Shown: positions 15,681-23,749, counted from the stretch's first letter. The stretch is 26,881 nt of DNA from Burkholderiales bacterium (GCA_947372535.1 CANBUA010000025.1:1-26881); one strand, 5' to 3'. Made by a program: numbers and translations. Notes: generated by a model not told the origin, from the sequence alone.

Positions 15681-15905
15681 GCGCAAGTCGGTCACGATGG
15701 ACAAATCACCAAATTGTTTGAATTGGATATTCGTCGACAAATTCATCCAAAACACCCAGGTTCAATGGATTCGCCCAAACCTCAAACCCCTTTCACCCCA
15801 CAAGCAAATATTCGCTACAGAGGCCAGGCCTGGCTCCGAAAACGTTGACTACATCCATGCTCGGTGTCGAGCATCCTTCCTGGCTCGTGTCGACTGAGAA
15901 CCCCT
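15681..15905. other. AT-rich gap upstream of the Aer-like receptor
   Basis: Between the kinase remnant and the chemoreceptor lies a noticeably AT-rich patch (about 15705-15760) in otherwise GC-rich DNA. It should hold the receptor's promoter. I looked for a sigma-28 type chemotaxis promoter and found only a poor match near 15781-15810, so none is called. Confidence 0.35.
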
Positions 15906-17450
15906 ATGCGCACCAATACGCCTGTGACTGGCAGGGAATATCGGATTTCGCCCGATGCGACGCTGATGTCCACCACGGACCCCCACAGCAAAATCACCTA
16001 CGCCAACGCGGCCTTCGTCGAAGCCAGCGGCTATTCCGATCAGCAGCTCAAAGGCCAGCCCCACAACGTCGTCCGCCACCCGGACATGCCGGTGCAGGCC
16101 TTTGAAGACATGTGGCGCACCCTCCAGAACGGCCAGCCCTGGACGGGCCTGGTCAAGAACCGGCGCCAGAACGGCGATCACTACTGGGTTCGCGCCAACG
16201 CCGCGCCCGTGATCCGACAAGGCCAGACGGTGGGCTACCTGTCGGTGCGCACCACACCCGATCGCCAGGAAGTCGAACAGGCCGAGGCGCTGTACAAGGA
16301 TTTTCGGGAAGGCCAGGCGGGCAGCTTGCGCTTTGACAAGGGCCTGGTCGTCCGCACCGGCCTGATGGGCTGGCGCTCCCTGAACCAGACCATGTCGCTG
16401 AGCGCACGCATTCACCTGATCGTGGCCGGCGCCTGGCCCCTGATCGTGGTGGGCACCAGCCTGACCGGCGCCTCGCTGGCCACGGTGGGCTTCGTGGCGG
16501 CCGTGTCGGCGGCCGTGCTGGGCGGCGTGAGCTGGGCCTTGCATGTTCAGATCGCCCAACCTGCCGAAGCACTGATGCGCGACGCCATGAAAGTGGCCTC
16601 CGGCGAGAGCCAGACGATCCAGCACATGAACCGCAACGACGAACTGGGCATGACCCTGCGGGCCATCGGCCAGCTGGGTCTGATGTTCCGCTGGCTGATC
16701 AACGACGTGTCCGGCCAGATCGGCAATGTCCAGGTGGCCAGCAGCGAAATCGCCATGGGCAACAACGACCTGTCCACTCGCACCGAGAAGGCCGCGTCCA
16801 GCGTGCAGCAGACGGCTTCGGCCATGAGCCAGATGACCTCGACCGTCGAGGCCAATGCCGAGACGGCCATGCAGGCCAATCAGCTGTCGGTCTCGGCCAG
16901 CGACGCGGTGCGCGCCAGCACCGACGCCATGAGTGGCGTGGTGCATACCATGGGCGAGATCAGCAGCAGCGCCCGCCGGATCGCCGACATCATCGGCGTG
17001 ATCGATGGCATCGCCTTCCAGACCAACATCCTGGCGCTCAATGCCGCCGTGGAGGCCGCACGCGCCGGCGAGCAAGGCCGCGGCTTTGCGGTGGTGGCCG
17101 GCGAGGTACGCAGCCTGGCGCGCCGCAGCGCCGACGCCGCCAAGGAAATCAAGTCCCTCATCCAGAACAGCGTGGACACGGTGGAATCGGGCTCCAGGCT
17201 GGTGGCAGAGGCAGGTGAAGGCATGAGCGACCTGCAGGCCAAGGTGACCCGCGTGTCCGACCTGATCGCCGAGATCAGCGCCGCCACACGCGAGCAGACC
17301 AGCGGCATCGGGCAGGTGGGCGAGTCCATGTCCGACCTGGACCAGATCACCCAGCAGAACGCCGCGCTGGTGGAGCAAAGCACGGCCGCATCGGAAAGCC
17401 TCAAGGCCCAGGCGGCCCGCCTGGCCGAGGCCATCGCCGTGTTTCGCTGA
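15906..17450 (+). CDS. aer: Aer-like PAS methyl-accepting chemotaxis protein (aerotaxis/energy taxis)
   Basis: 514 residues from ATG 15906 (GAGAA upstream); E. coli Aer has 506. N-terminal PAS domain (~10-118) with the Aer signature NVVRHPDMP (54-62) and an aromatic-rich core (FEDMW, GDHYWV) that in Aer binds FAD and senses redox state. Membrane segment ~168-215, a pair of helices anchoring it without a periplasmic domain, then HAMP-like ~216-268 and a signalling coiled coil with the conserved hairpin tip [37 protein letters not shown] (366-402), which docks CheA/CheW. No C-terminal NWETF-type tether for CheR/CheB. No che or flagellar genes are in the window, so it feeds a pathway encoded elsewhere. 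FAD binding is inferred, not shown. Confidence 0.92.
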   Translation: MRTNTPVTGREYRISPDATLMSTTDPHSKITYANAAFVEASGYSDQQLKGQPHNVVRHPDMPVQAFEDMWRTLQNGQPWTGLVKNRRQNGDHYWVRANAAPVIRQGQTVGYLSVRTTPDRQEVEQAEALYKDFREGQAGSLRFDKGLVVRTGLMGWRSLNQTMSLSARIHLIVAGAWPLIVVGTSLTGASLATVGFVAAVSAAVLGGVSWALHVQIAQPAEALMRDAMKVASGESQTIQHMNRNDELGMTLRAIGQLGLMFRWLINDVSGQIGNVQVASSEIAMGNNDLSTRTEKAASSVQQTASAMSQMTSTVEANAETAMQANQLSVSASDAVRASTDAMSGVVHTMGEISSSARRIADIIGVIDGIAFQTNILALNAAVEAARAGEQGRGFAVVAGEVRSLARRSADAAKEIKSLIQNSVDTVESGSRLVAEAGEGMSDLQAKVTRVSDLIAEISAATREQTSGIGQVGESMSDLDQITQQNAALVEQSTAASESLKAQAARLAEAIAVFR

Positions 17451-17799
17451 AGGTTCCGCCCGCCCTGAGCCATGCGGTGGAATTCACCCGAAGCCGATGG
17501 ACCGCTGCGCAGGTCGACGACTGCGCTCCTTGGGCAGGCAGAACAGGCCATGAGGCTGCCCGACATGTCGAACGCCACCCAGGCGAGGCTGTCGGTCAAG
17601 CCATGCAGCAGGCGGCGGCTGTCTTGCGCCAGCTGCTCCTGCGTGGCTGGGGCATGGTCTGAACGGTCGGACTTGCGGCGTCTCCGGAGTGCACTCGAAC
17701 CGATCCACGCCGGACCGGACTTCTCGGAGGGCCATCGGAATCCACAGGGCAAACGTGAGCCCCTGCCGTTCACCCTGCCAGAAAACATGACATGTCTGA
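17451..17799. other. 349-base gap between aer and mtnN, no confident gene
   Basis: No convincing intact gene. On the minus strand one frame at about 17540-17660 reads like protein (EQLAQDSRRLLHGLTDSL, then AWVAFDMSGSLMACSACP) and could be a leftover of a sensor protein, but I cannot name the family and it has no start or ribosome site of its own. A small dyad GACATGTC lies near 17788-17795 at the 3' side of mtnN. Confidence 0.3.
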
Positions 17800-18612
17800 T
17801 CACTTTGGCAAGGTCAGCGCGCGCCGCGCCAGCCACCGGTCCAGCCAGGCGGCCACCATCGGGCTGGCCACCGCTGCCAGGAAGGCATTGAAATCCACAT
17901 GGGCCTGATCATCGGCCCGGTCGGAGATGGCCCGCATCACGGCAAAAGGCACGCCCAGGTCGTGACAGACCTGGGCCACGGCCGCGCCCTCCATCTCCAC
18001 GGCCAGCGCATCCGGCAAGGCCGCCAGCAAGGCGCCGCTCAGGCCCTCGTCGCCCACAAACCGATCACCACTGAGGATCAGGCCCTGATGCAGCCGGGAG
18101 CCGCCCGCCCGCACAAAGCCGCTGGCCTGCACCGCTTGCCAGACCTCGCTGTGCTCGTGCACATCGTCCAGCGCCTGCTTCAGCGCGTCGGACAGCGCCA
18201 CATCGCTCTCCAGCACGGTTCGGCCCGTGCCTGGCAGCTCGAAGCGCGGGAACAAAGGCGAGGCGTCCATGTCGTGCTGCACAAAATGCGTGCCCAGCAC
18301 CAGATCGCCCACCGCCACATCGGCACCCAGGCCACCGGCCACCCCGCTGAACACCAGGTGATCGGCGCCCAGCCTGGCGCACAGCAAGGTGGCCGTGGTG
18401 GCCGCCGCCACCTTGCCGATGCCAGAGAGCACGGCCACCACGGGCTGGCCATGCCAGCGGCCATGGTGGAACACCCGCCCCGCCAGGCTCTGCGCACGCA
18501 CCCCTTGAAGGTGCGGCAGGATGGCCGCGATCTCTTGCGGCATCGCGGCCATCAGGCCCAGACAGGCCCGGTCAACAGGCAGATTCGAAGCAGGTGTCCG
18601 GGAGTCAGGCAT
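17800..18612 (-). CDS. mtnN: 5'-methylthioadenosine/S-adenosylhomocysteine nucleosidase
   Basis: 270 residues from ATG 18612; Met21 (18552) is an alternative nearer to the usual ~230-residue length. Cleaves adenine from methylthioadenosine and S-adenosylhomocysteine, recycling by-products of SAM use and of autoinducer synthesis. Key residues by alignment with E. coli MtnN: Glu27 (MAAMPQEIAAI, like Glu12), Glu208 (AVEMEGAAVAQVC, like Glu174) and catalytic Asp231 (RAISDRAD, like Asp197). SGIGKVAAA (63-71) and FSGVAGGL (88-95) form the phosphorylase-fold core. The ~20 residues before LGLMAAM are not family-like. No good Shine-Dalgarno at either start. The frame runs far upstream (to 18867), but there it crosses gene remnants. 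Confidence 0.9.
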   Translation of the reverse strand: MPDSRTPASNLPVDRACLGLMAAMPQEIAAILPHLQGVRAQSLAGRVFHHGRWHGQPVVAVLSGIGKVAAATTATLLCARLGADHLVFSGVAGGLGADVAVGDLVLGTHFVQHDMDASPLFPRFELPGTGRTVLESDVALSDALKQALDDVHEHSEVWQAVQASGFVRAGGSRLHQGLILSGDRFVGDEGLSGALLAALPDALAVEMEGAAVAQVCHDLGVPFAVMRAISDRADDQAHVDFNAFLAAVASPMVAAWLDRWLARRALTLPK

Positions 18613-18639
18613 GGGGCGGGTGGAGCAGCTCAGGAGGCG

Positions 18640-18901
18640 TGTCGCACGCCCACCAGACGACTGCCCCTTCTGGAAGTTCTTCAGCTTTTCATTGTCCAGC
18701 ATGTAGGCGGCATACAGATCCGTGCGCTTGCTCAACCTCGAAGCACGCGGCGCCAAGGCCGAGGACATCATGATGCTGCCCTGTGCCCAATACGGCGTGA
18801 AGGAGGTGCTGGGCAGCATGGCCATGCTCCTGTATGAGCTGTTCGCCCTGATCGAGCAGCGCACCACGGCCTGGGCTCACCGCGGCCACCAGAACCACTG
18901 A
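18640..18901 (+). pseudogene. Mosaic of gene remnants; plus-strand 3' gene end before a terminator
   Basis: On the plus strand a frame from just after a TAG (~18702) to TGA 18899-18901 reads SVRLLNLEARGAKAEDIM, then MLPCAQYGVKEVLGSMAM and LLYELFALIEQRTTAWAH. It looks like a genuine protein C-terminus but has no start, and it ends 18 bases before a strong hairpin terminator. On the minus strand 18640-18725 reads DLYAAYMLDNEKLKNFQKGQ, also protein-like. The two cannot both belong to one gene, so I read this as a junction of two broken genes. I do not recognise either family. Confidence 0.3.
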
Positions 18902-18919
18902 ATTTGCACAGCCCCAAAA

Positions 18920-18943
18920 AAAACCACCCCGAGGGGTGGTTTT
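18920..18943. terminator. Strong bidirectional Rho-independent terminator
   Basis: Arms 18920-18930 (AAAACCACCCC) and 18933-18943 (GGGGTGGTTTT) pair perfectly over 11 bases around GA. On the minus strand the stem is followed by a run of eight T (plus-strand A at 18916-18923), on the plus strand by TTTT within the stem. It can end the plus-strand remnant (stop 18901). It is even better shaped for a transcript coming from the right on the minus strand, where no protein gene exists. Confidence 0.85.
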
Positions 18944-18967
18944 GCAAAGCCTTGCGGCGTCCGGCCT

Positions 18968-19027
18968 GATCGGACCGTCTGGCCCCAATTCCGATCAACC
19001 CGGTCGGACTCCTCTTTTGGTCCGATC
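18968..19027. repeat. Four interlocking inverted TCCGATC-type elements
   Basis: Elements: a GATCGGACC (18968-18976), b TTCCGATC (18989-18996), c GGTCGGAC (19002-19009), d GGTCCGATC (19019-19027). a and d are a perfect 9-base inverted repeat; a-b pair over 7 bases, c-d over 6, b-c over 5. Two mutually exclusive folds (a:d with b:c, or a:b with c:d) are possible. As DNA, it is four half-sites in alternating orientation about 140-200 bases before the BetR operon's Shine-Dalgarno. Confidence 0.5.
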
Positions 19028-19148
19028 CATCAAGCTCTCCCTGAGCAGTGCCCCATATTGTTGTGACAGCGGGTACACGCCACCATTTTAGTGGTCATTT
19101 TTGACGCACAGGCGCAATAATGAATCTTTGTTACCGTTGCATGCATCT

Positions 19149-19178
19149 TTGCAGCCCGGTCTGCACACCGGTCATAAT
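19149..19178 (+). promoter_or_regulatory. Possible sigma-70 promoter of the BetR-regulator/kinase operon
   Basis: TTGCAG (19149-19154), an 18-base spacer, and CATAAT (19173-19178). Start of transcription would be near 19185, giving a ~35-base leader with AGGAGG just before the ATG at 19220. Only 4 of 6 bases match at -35. A TTGACG at 19101-19106 lacks a suitable -10. Confidence 0.4.
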
Positions 19179-19219
19179 CGCGCCCAGCCACGATTCACCC
19201 CATTTGCCAGGAGGACGCC

Positions 19220-20167
19220 ATGGACGAGCACGACACGCAGGACGTCGCCGACAGCGGCGCCCTGGCTGCGGCCGACCCGCTGGGCGAATGGGTGGCGCAG
19301 TGCCTCAGCGAGCTGATGTCGCGCCATGGCGTGCTCAGCCGGCAGCAGGCCACCCTGGTCGCCCAGATCTGCCAGCTGTCCATCAGCCAGGCGCGGCGCA
19401 AGCTCAAGGGCGCCTCCTGGACCTTCGACGAAGTCCTGGGCTTGTGTCGGCATTTCGGACAAGGCCTGGATTCGGTGTTCGCCACACAGGTGTTCACGTC
19501 GCCCACCATGGCCACGGGCGGCAGCCAGGGCCCCGGTGCACACGGTGCCGTGGCCAGCTATCCCGCCACGCTTTACCTGGACGACATCACCCTCGACTGC
19601 GATGTGCGCCTGGGTGCCCTGCGCAACCAACCCGGCCCTTCGGCCCTCCTGGCCACCCTGCACCCCATCAAGGGCTGGATGGTGGGCAGCACCGATCGGC
19701 TGAACCGCGAAAGCGCCCACAGCCCGCGCTACGACGTCGAGCAGCTGCAACCGCATGCGCCCGAAGAAAGCCCGCCGGCCCGCATTGCCGTCCTGGACGA
19801 CGACCGCCGCTCGGCCGATGCCCTGGCCGACTGGTTCAAGGAGCTGGGCTATGCCGCCGACAGTTACCAGAGCGCCGAAGCCCTGCTGGCCAGCCCCGGC
19901 GCGGCCCACGACGCCTATGTGGTCGACCTGATCCTGGCGGGCGGCCGCACCTCGCAGGCCCTCGTTCAGCGCATCCGGGCCGAGCAACCCGACGCCCCGA
20001 TCATCCTGCTCACCGGCCAGCTGCGCGACGGCACCGCCTCCGAAGCCACCCTGGCCACCATCCTGCGCACCCAGGGCGTCACCTTCTTTGAAAAGCCCGT
20101 GCGCCCGGCGGTGCTGACCGCCGCGATCCAGAGCAGCCTGGACCGCGTGGCCAAGCGCCATGCCTGA
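19220..20167 (+). CDS. Response regulator with N-terminal BetR DNA-binding domain and C-terminal receiver
   Basis: 315 residues; ATG 19220 with AGGAGG upstream. The N-terminal ~20-90 matches the BetR family (helix-turn-helix; LSRQQATLVAQICQLSISQA, then RRKLKGASWTFDEVLGLCRHFG). A ~100-residue middle section with beta-like pattern and a flexible stretch follows. The C-terminal receiver (~187-312) has acidic residues Asp193-195, phosphoacceptor Asp236 (YVVDLIL), Thr265 (LLTGQ) and Lys292 (FEKPV). The order, output first and receiver last, is reversed from OmpR/NarL types. The receiver loop after Asp236 reads LILAGGRTSQ rather than the usual MPxMDG. Its kinase follows with an 8-base overlap (ATG 20160 before TGA 20167), so the pair forms one two-component system. 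Confidence 0.88.
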   Translation: MDEHDTQDVADSGALAAADPLGEWVAQCLSELMSRHGVLSRQQATLVAQICQLSISQARRKLKGASWTFDEVLGLCRHFGQGLDSVFATQVFTSPTMATGGSQGPGAHGAVASYPATLYLDDITLDCDVRLGALRNQPGPSALLATLHPIKGWMVGSTDRLNRESAHSPRYDVEQLQPHAPEESPPARIAVLDDDRRSADALADWFKELGYAADSYQSAEALLASPGAAHDAYVVDLILAGGRTSQALVQRIRAEQPDAPIILLTGQLRDGTASEATLATILRTQGVTFFEKPVRPAVLTAAIQSSLDRVAKRHA

Positions 20168-21461
20168 ACGACAGCTGCCCGCAGGCGCCGCCAGGCGGGA
20201 CCTGGCCCAGATCCGGCTGGTGTTCTGGGTGAACCTGGCCACCGCCATTGGCGTGGGCGCCGTGTGGACCCAGGCTCAGCTCAAGGGGCTGAACACCGTC
20301 TGGGACCAGTGGGGCGCGCCGGTGGTCATCCTGGCTGCGGTGTTTTCGGCCATCCAGGCCCGCACCCACCCCGAACACAGCCACCGCAACACCCTGGTGA
20401 CCATGGCCGCGGCCAGCTTCTTCTGCCTGGGCGCGGTCTACTGGTCCGCCACCCAGAACACCATGGTGGGCTGGGTGTCCATGTCCTCGGCATCGCAGTT
20501 CATGCCGCTGCTGTACGTGGGCGCCTTCGTCATGCTGCAACGGGGAGCCGCCGAGCTGTGCTGGCTGCACTACGCGGGGCTGGTGCTGCTGTACCTCGTG
20601 GCCTTTGGCTGGCCCTGGCAACAGCGCCCCCAGGACACCATGTCCATCCACCTGTGGACATCCACGCTCACCTCCAACCCGGCCTACATCCTGGCACTGC
20701 AATACATCAGCACCCTCAAGGGTCGCATCAGCCGCCGCGAGCTGGAGCACCACCAGAGCAAGGAGCGCTTCCTGGCCATGCTGTCGCACGAGATCCGCTC
20801 GCCCCTGCAGGCCATGCTGGGTTCGGTGGATCTGCTGGCGCTCAAGGCCCGCACCGACCCCGAGCGGCGCGCCGTGGACCGCCTGCGCGAATCCGCAGCC
20901 CAGCTCGATGCCCACCTGCGCGACGTCACCGAATACACCCGCCTGGAGAACCCCGCCTGGGAGTTGCGTGACGAAGCCGTCGACCTCGTGGCCCTGGGCC
21001 AGGACCTGTGCGATCAATGGCGTCCGCAGGCCCAGGCACGCGGCCTCGATCTGCGCCTGGACATCGACGATCCCAACCCGGCCTCGGCCCAGGCCCCGGA
21101 CTGGACGGCGGTCCGCACCGATGGCCGTCGCCTGCGCCAGGTGCTGGGCAACCTGCTGAACAACGCCCTCAAGTACACCCCAGCCGGCGAAGTGGTGCTG
21201 CGCCTGCGGGCGCCCATGACCGGCGGGCAGCCGCTCACCATCGAGGTGGAAGACACCGGCATCGGCATCCCAGCGGAACAACTCGACCAGATCTTTCAGC
21301 CCTATGTGCGGCTGGAAGATCCGCGCGTGGCCCAGGAAGAAGGCTCCGGCCTGGGCCTGGCCCTGGTGCGCCTGCTCACCGACCGCCTGGGCCTCACCCT
21401 CACGGTCGACAGCCAGCCCGACCGCGGCTCGATCTTCAGGCTGAGCTGGCCACACAGCTGA
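20160..21461 (+). CDS. Membrane sensor histidine kinase, partner of the BetR-type regulator
   Basis: 433 residues. N-terminal half has about five or six hydrophobic helices (~18-36, 52-66, 78-95, 112-127, 134-152, 170-184) with hardly any periplasmic loop, so it probably senses something in or at the membrane. HisKA with phospho-His210 (MLSHEIRSPLQAMLGS), N box NLLNNALKYT, DTGIGIP and GSGLGLALVRLL in the HATPase domain, ending RGSIFRLSW. The DHp motif SHEIRSPLQ has S/PL rather than T/PM, common in HisKA proteins. No HAMP, PAS or receiver. Translationally coupled to the upstream regulator. Purine biosynthesis gene purT follows after 60 bases but has its own leader hairpin. Signal unknown. Confidence 0.92.
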   Translation: MPERQLPAGAARRDLAQIRLVFWVNLATAIGVGAVWTQAQLKGLNTVWDQWGAPVVILAAVFSAIQARTHPEHSHRNTLVTMAAASFFCLGAVYWSATQNTMVGWVSMSSASQFMPLLYVGAFVMLQRGAAELCWLHYAGLVLLYLVAFGWPWQQRPQDTMSIHLWTSTLTSNPAYILALQYISTLKGRISRRELEHHQSKERFLAMLSHEIRSPLQAMLGSVDLLALKARTDPERRAVDRLRESAAQLDAHLRDVTEYTRLENPAWELRDEAVDLVALGQDLCDQWRPQAQARGLDLRLDIDDPNPASAQAPDWTAVRTDGRRLRQVLGNLLNNALKYTPAGEVVLRLRAPMTGGQPLTIEVEDTGIGIPAEQLDQIFQPYVRLEDPRVAQEEGSGLGLALVRLLTDRLGLTLTVDSQPDRGSIFRLSWPHS

Positions 21462-21491
21462 TCGCCCGGCCCCCGGCTTGCATGACAATCC

Positions 21492-21512
21492 CTCCATCTG
21501 CCTTTGATGGAG
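21492..21512 (+). promoter_or_regulatory. Leader hairpin covering the purT Shine-Dalgarno
   Basis: CTCCATC (21492-21498) and GATGGAG (21506-21512) are perfect 7-base arms with a 7-base loop. The GGAG at 21509-21512, nine bases before the purT ATG (21522), lies in the 3' arm and would be hidden when the hairpin forms. Confidence 0.45.
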
Positions 21513-21521
21513 CCCCCTGCC

Positions 21522-22766
21522 ATGTCGACCGTGCACCGCCCGCCCCTGGGCACCCCCCTGTCCCCTTCGGCCACCCGCGTGATGCTGCTGGGCTCGGGCG
21601 AGCTGGGCAAGGAAGTGCTGCTGGCCCTGCAACGCCTGGGCGTCGAGACCATCGCCGTCGACCGCTACGACCACGCCCCCGGCCAGCAGGTGGCCCACCA
21701 CGCCCGCACCATCGCCATGAGCGACGCGGCCCAGCTGCGCGCCCTGATCCAGGCCGAGCAGCCCCACCTGGTGGTGCCCGAGATCGAAGCCATTGCCACG
21801 GCCGAGCTGGAAGCGCTGGAAGCCGCCGGCACCGTGCGCGTCATCCCCACGGCCCGCGCCGCCCGCCTCACCATGGACCGCGAAGGCATCCGCCGCCTGG
21901 CCGCCGAAACCCTGGGCCTGCCCACCAGCCCCTACCGGTTCTGTGATTCGCTGGCCGAGCTGCAAGCCGCCATCGACGGTGTGGACGGCCTGCCGGGCAT
22001 CGGCTATCCCTGCGTCGTCAAACCCGTGATGAGCTCCTCCGGCAAGGGCCAGAGCAAGATCGACGGCCCGGCCGATGTCACCCAGGCCTGGGATCACGCC
22101 ATGGCCGGTGGCCGCGTCAGCCACGGCCGCATCATCGTCGAAGGCTTCATCGACTTCGACTACGAGATCACCTTGCTCACCGTCCGTGCTGCGGGCCATG
22201 GCGATCAGGCCAACGAGGTGGTCGCGCACTTCTGCGAGCCCATCGGCCACAAGCAGGTCAGCGGCGATTACGTCGAAAGCTGGCAGCCCCAGCCCATGGC
22301 CACCGCCGCCTTGCAAAGCGCCCGGGACATCGCCAAGGCCGTGACCGACAACCTCGGGGGCCAGGGCCTGTTCGGCGTGGAGCTGTTCGTGAAGGGCGAC
22401 AGGGTGTGGTTCAGCGAAGTGAGCCCTCGCCCCCATGACACCGGCCTGGTCACCCTGTGCACCCAGGCGCAAAGCGAGTTCGAGCTGCATGCCCGCGCCA
22501 TCCTCGGCCTGCCGGTGGACACGCGCCTGCGCAACCCCGGCGCCTCGGCCGTGATCTATGGCGGTGTGGACGCAGCGGATCTGGTGTTCGATGGCGTGGC
22601 TGAAGCGCTCTCAGAGCCGGGCACCGACCTGCGGCTGTTCGGCAAGCCCGAAAGCTTCGTGAAGCGCCGCATGGGCGTGGCCCTGGCGGCGGATGTGGAT
22701 GTCGACAGCGCCCGCGCCAAGGCCCTGCGCGCCGCCGCCAAGGTCAAGCCTCGCAGCCCGCGCTGA
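21522..22766 (+). CDS. purT: Formate-dependent phosphoribosylglycinamide formyltransferase 2 (PurT)
   Basis: 414 residues from ATG 21522 (an in-frame ATG at 21504 lies in the leader hairpin). Uses formate and ATP to formylate GAR in the third step of purine synthesis, an alternative to folate-dependent PurN. ATP-grasp enzyme: N-terminal Rossmann-like loop [10 protein letters not shown] (22-31), VPEIEAI (85-91), [18 protein letters not shown] (161-178; P-loop-like SSSGKGQS), [16 protein letters not shown] (207-222), and the metal/substrate loop [14 protein letters not shown] (299-312). About 20 residues longer than E. coli PurT because of extended ends. Convergent with the Crp/Fnr gene, only 16 bases between stops, without an obvious terminator. 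Confidence 0.96.
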   Translation: MSTVHRPPLGTPLSPSATRVMLLGSGELGKEVLLALQRLGVETIAVDRYDHAPGQQVAHHARTIAMSDAAQLRALIQAEQPHLVVPEIEAIATAELEALEAAGTVRVIPTARAARLTMDREGIRRLAAETLGLPTSPYRFCDSLAELQAAIDGVDGLPGIGYPCVVKPVMSSSGKGQSKIDGPADVTQAWDHAMAGGRVSHGRIIVEGFIDFDYEITLLTVRAAGHGDQANEVVAHFCEPIGHKQVSGDYVESWQPQPMATAALQSARDIAKAVTDNLGGQGLFGVELFVKGDRVWFSEVSPRPHDTGLVTLCTQAQSEFELHARAILGLPVDTRLRNPGASAVIYGGVDAADLVFDGVAEALSEPGTDLRLFGKPESFVKRRMGVALAADVDVDSARAKALRAAAKVKPRSPR

Positions 22767-22782
22767 GGTCCTGGCTTCGGCC

Positions 22783-23601
22783 TCACACCGCCGGACTGGC
22801 CGGGTTGGCCGGGCTGGTCGGTGAACCAGTCAGGTGGCCGGCCATCGAAGCCGGCGTCGGGATGTTCAGGTACTTCTGGGCCGCTTCCAGGTTGCCCGAA
22901 CGCTGCAGCAGGCCCAGGAAATCGACGATCTCGATCTCGGCGTAGTGCAACGACAGGACACCCTCGCGCTCCATCGCACGCAGCACCTTGTTGACCGTCT
23001 GCCGCGACACGCCCAGCATCCGCGCCAGGTAATCCTGCGGCAGGCGCACCCGGCGCTTGAGCGTCGGCTGGGTCGATTGCCCGAAATTGGTGGCCGACAT
23101 CAGCAGACGGCGCGCCAGCCTTTGCTCGGTCGACAGCGTGGCTGCGTCTTCCAGCGCCGCCAACACCATGCGCAGCTTGCCGCAGGCCAGCCGGGCCAGA
23201 TCACGCCAGTTCTTGGGATGAGCTTCCAGCCAGTCGCTCAAGGCCGAGCCCGTCACCACCAGCACGGTGCTGTCCACATCGGCCACGGCATCCTGGCTGC
23301 GCGGCAGGCCGTCGATGGCCGACACCTCGCCAAACCAGGTGTAAGGCTCCACGTACAAGGTCAGCTTCAGGCTGCCATCGTGGGGGTCGGTGGAGCCCAG
23401 CTTCAGGGCGCCCGCCACCACACAACACAGGCTTTCGCGGTCGTCGCCCTGAGTGAACAGGTAATCGCCCGCCTTGATGTGCCACAGGCGCGACCGATCC
23501 ACCAGGGCATGCTGGAAATCCACATCGCAGGTTGCAAACCACAACTGGGTTTGCAAGGCAGGCAAGAGGCTTAGCGGGGTGGACTCGGTACGACGCGCCA
23601 T
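22783..23601 (-). CDS. Crp/Fnr-family transcriptional regulator
   Basis: 272 residues. Cyclic-nucleotide-binding-like beta barrel at ~28-140 (DYLFTQGD, VVAGALKLGS, and WFGEVSAIDGLPRSQDA, which corresponds to the phosphate-binding cassette of CRP), dimer helix ~142-158, and winged HTH ~160-228 with recognition helix VSRQTVNKVLRAMEREG (198-214). No N-terminal cysteine cluster, so not an FNR-type Fe-S sensor. The cassette keeps GE and RS, so a small-molecule ligand is possible, but identity (cAMP or other) cannot be read. A low-complexity tail GSPTSPANPASPAV (259-272) ends the protein. Divergent from the HigA-like gene, sharing a 148-base region with two dyads and a GC hairpin in its own leader (CCCCC-GTT-GGGGG, minus strand). 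Confidence 0.9.
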   Translation of the reverse strand: MARRTESTPLSLLPALQTQLWFATCDVDFQHALVDRSRLWHIKAGDYLFTQGDDRESLCCVVAGALKLGSTDPHDGSLKLTLYVEPYTWFGEVSAIDGLPRSQDAVADVDSTVLVVTGSALSDWLEAHPKNWRDLARLACGKLRMVLAALEDAATLSTEQRLARRLLMSATNFGQSTQPTLKRRVRLPQDYLARMLGVSRQTVNKVLRAMEREGVLSLHYAEIEIVDFLGLLQRSGNLEAAQKYLNIPTPASMAGHLTGSPTSPANPASPAV

Positions 23602-23656
23602 GAAAGCGTGATGCTGTTAACGGAAGGAATTCACGCTTCTCACCCCCCAACGGGGG

Positions 23657-23675
23657 TTAGATGCGCCGCATCTAA
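23657..23675. promoter_or_regulatory. 19-base perfect palindrome between crp/fnr and higA-like genes
   Basis: TTAGATGCG-C-CGCATCTAA, 9-base perfect arms with a single central base. It lies 55 bases upstream of the Crp/Fnr start and 74 bases upstream of the HigA-like start, a strong candidate operator for either regulator. It does not match the CRP (TGTGA-N6-TCACA) or FNR (TTGAT-N4-ATCAA) consensus. Confidence 0.6.
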
Positions 23676-23694
23676 TTGTCCTGCTATTGACAAT
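23675..23694. promoter_or_regulatory. Second inverted repeat with overlapping -35 element
   Basis: ATTGTC (23675-23680) and GACAAT (23689-23694), 8 bases apart. The right arm overlaps a perfect TTGACA (23687-23692) oriented towards the HigA-like gene; the -10 (near CATAGC, 23712-23717) is poor. The repeat begins at the last base of the palindrome at 23657-23675, so the two dyads are joined. Confidence 0.4.
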
Positions 23695-23749
23695 GTGTGG
23701 CGCACAAAGCTCATAGCATCGCGTCAGTATCCATGAAATCCTACTCGAC

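Larger units (their letters stand above)
18912..19078 (-). ncRNA. Candidate small RNA ending at the 18920 terminator
   Basis: Proposed from three signs: a minus-strand terminator with eight T and no minus-strand protein gene upstream; two sets of inverted repeats in the 100 bases before it (18968-19027) that fold into hairpins; and a TAAAAT (-10-like, minus strand, 19090-19085) that would start a ~165-base transcript. The -35 is poor. The same repeats could instead be DNA-binding sites for the plus-strand BetR operon. Confidence 0.25.

Noticed and set aside
15781..15810. Sigma-28 promoter for the Aer-like receptor
   Set aside because: TCAAA and AGCAAATA at the right spacing match the consensus too poorly.
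17472..17891. 139-codon plus-strand frame after aer
   Set aside because: No motifs or ribosome site, and it runs into the 3' end of mtnN on the opposite strand.
20079..22490. Long minus-strand open frame (803 codons) spanning the kinase and purT
   Set aside because: It crosses two clear plus-strand genes and reads as Gly/Ala/His/Gln-rich antisense text without motifs.
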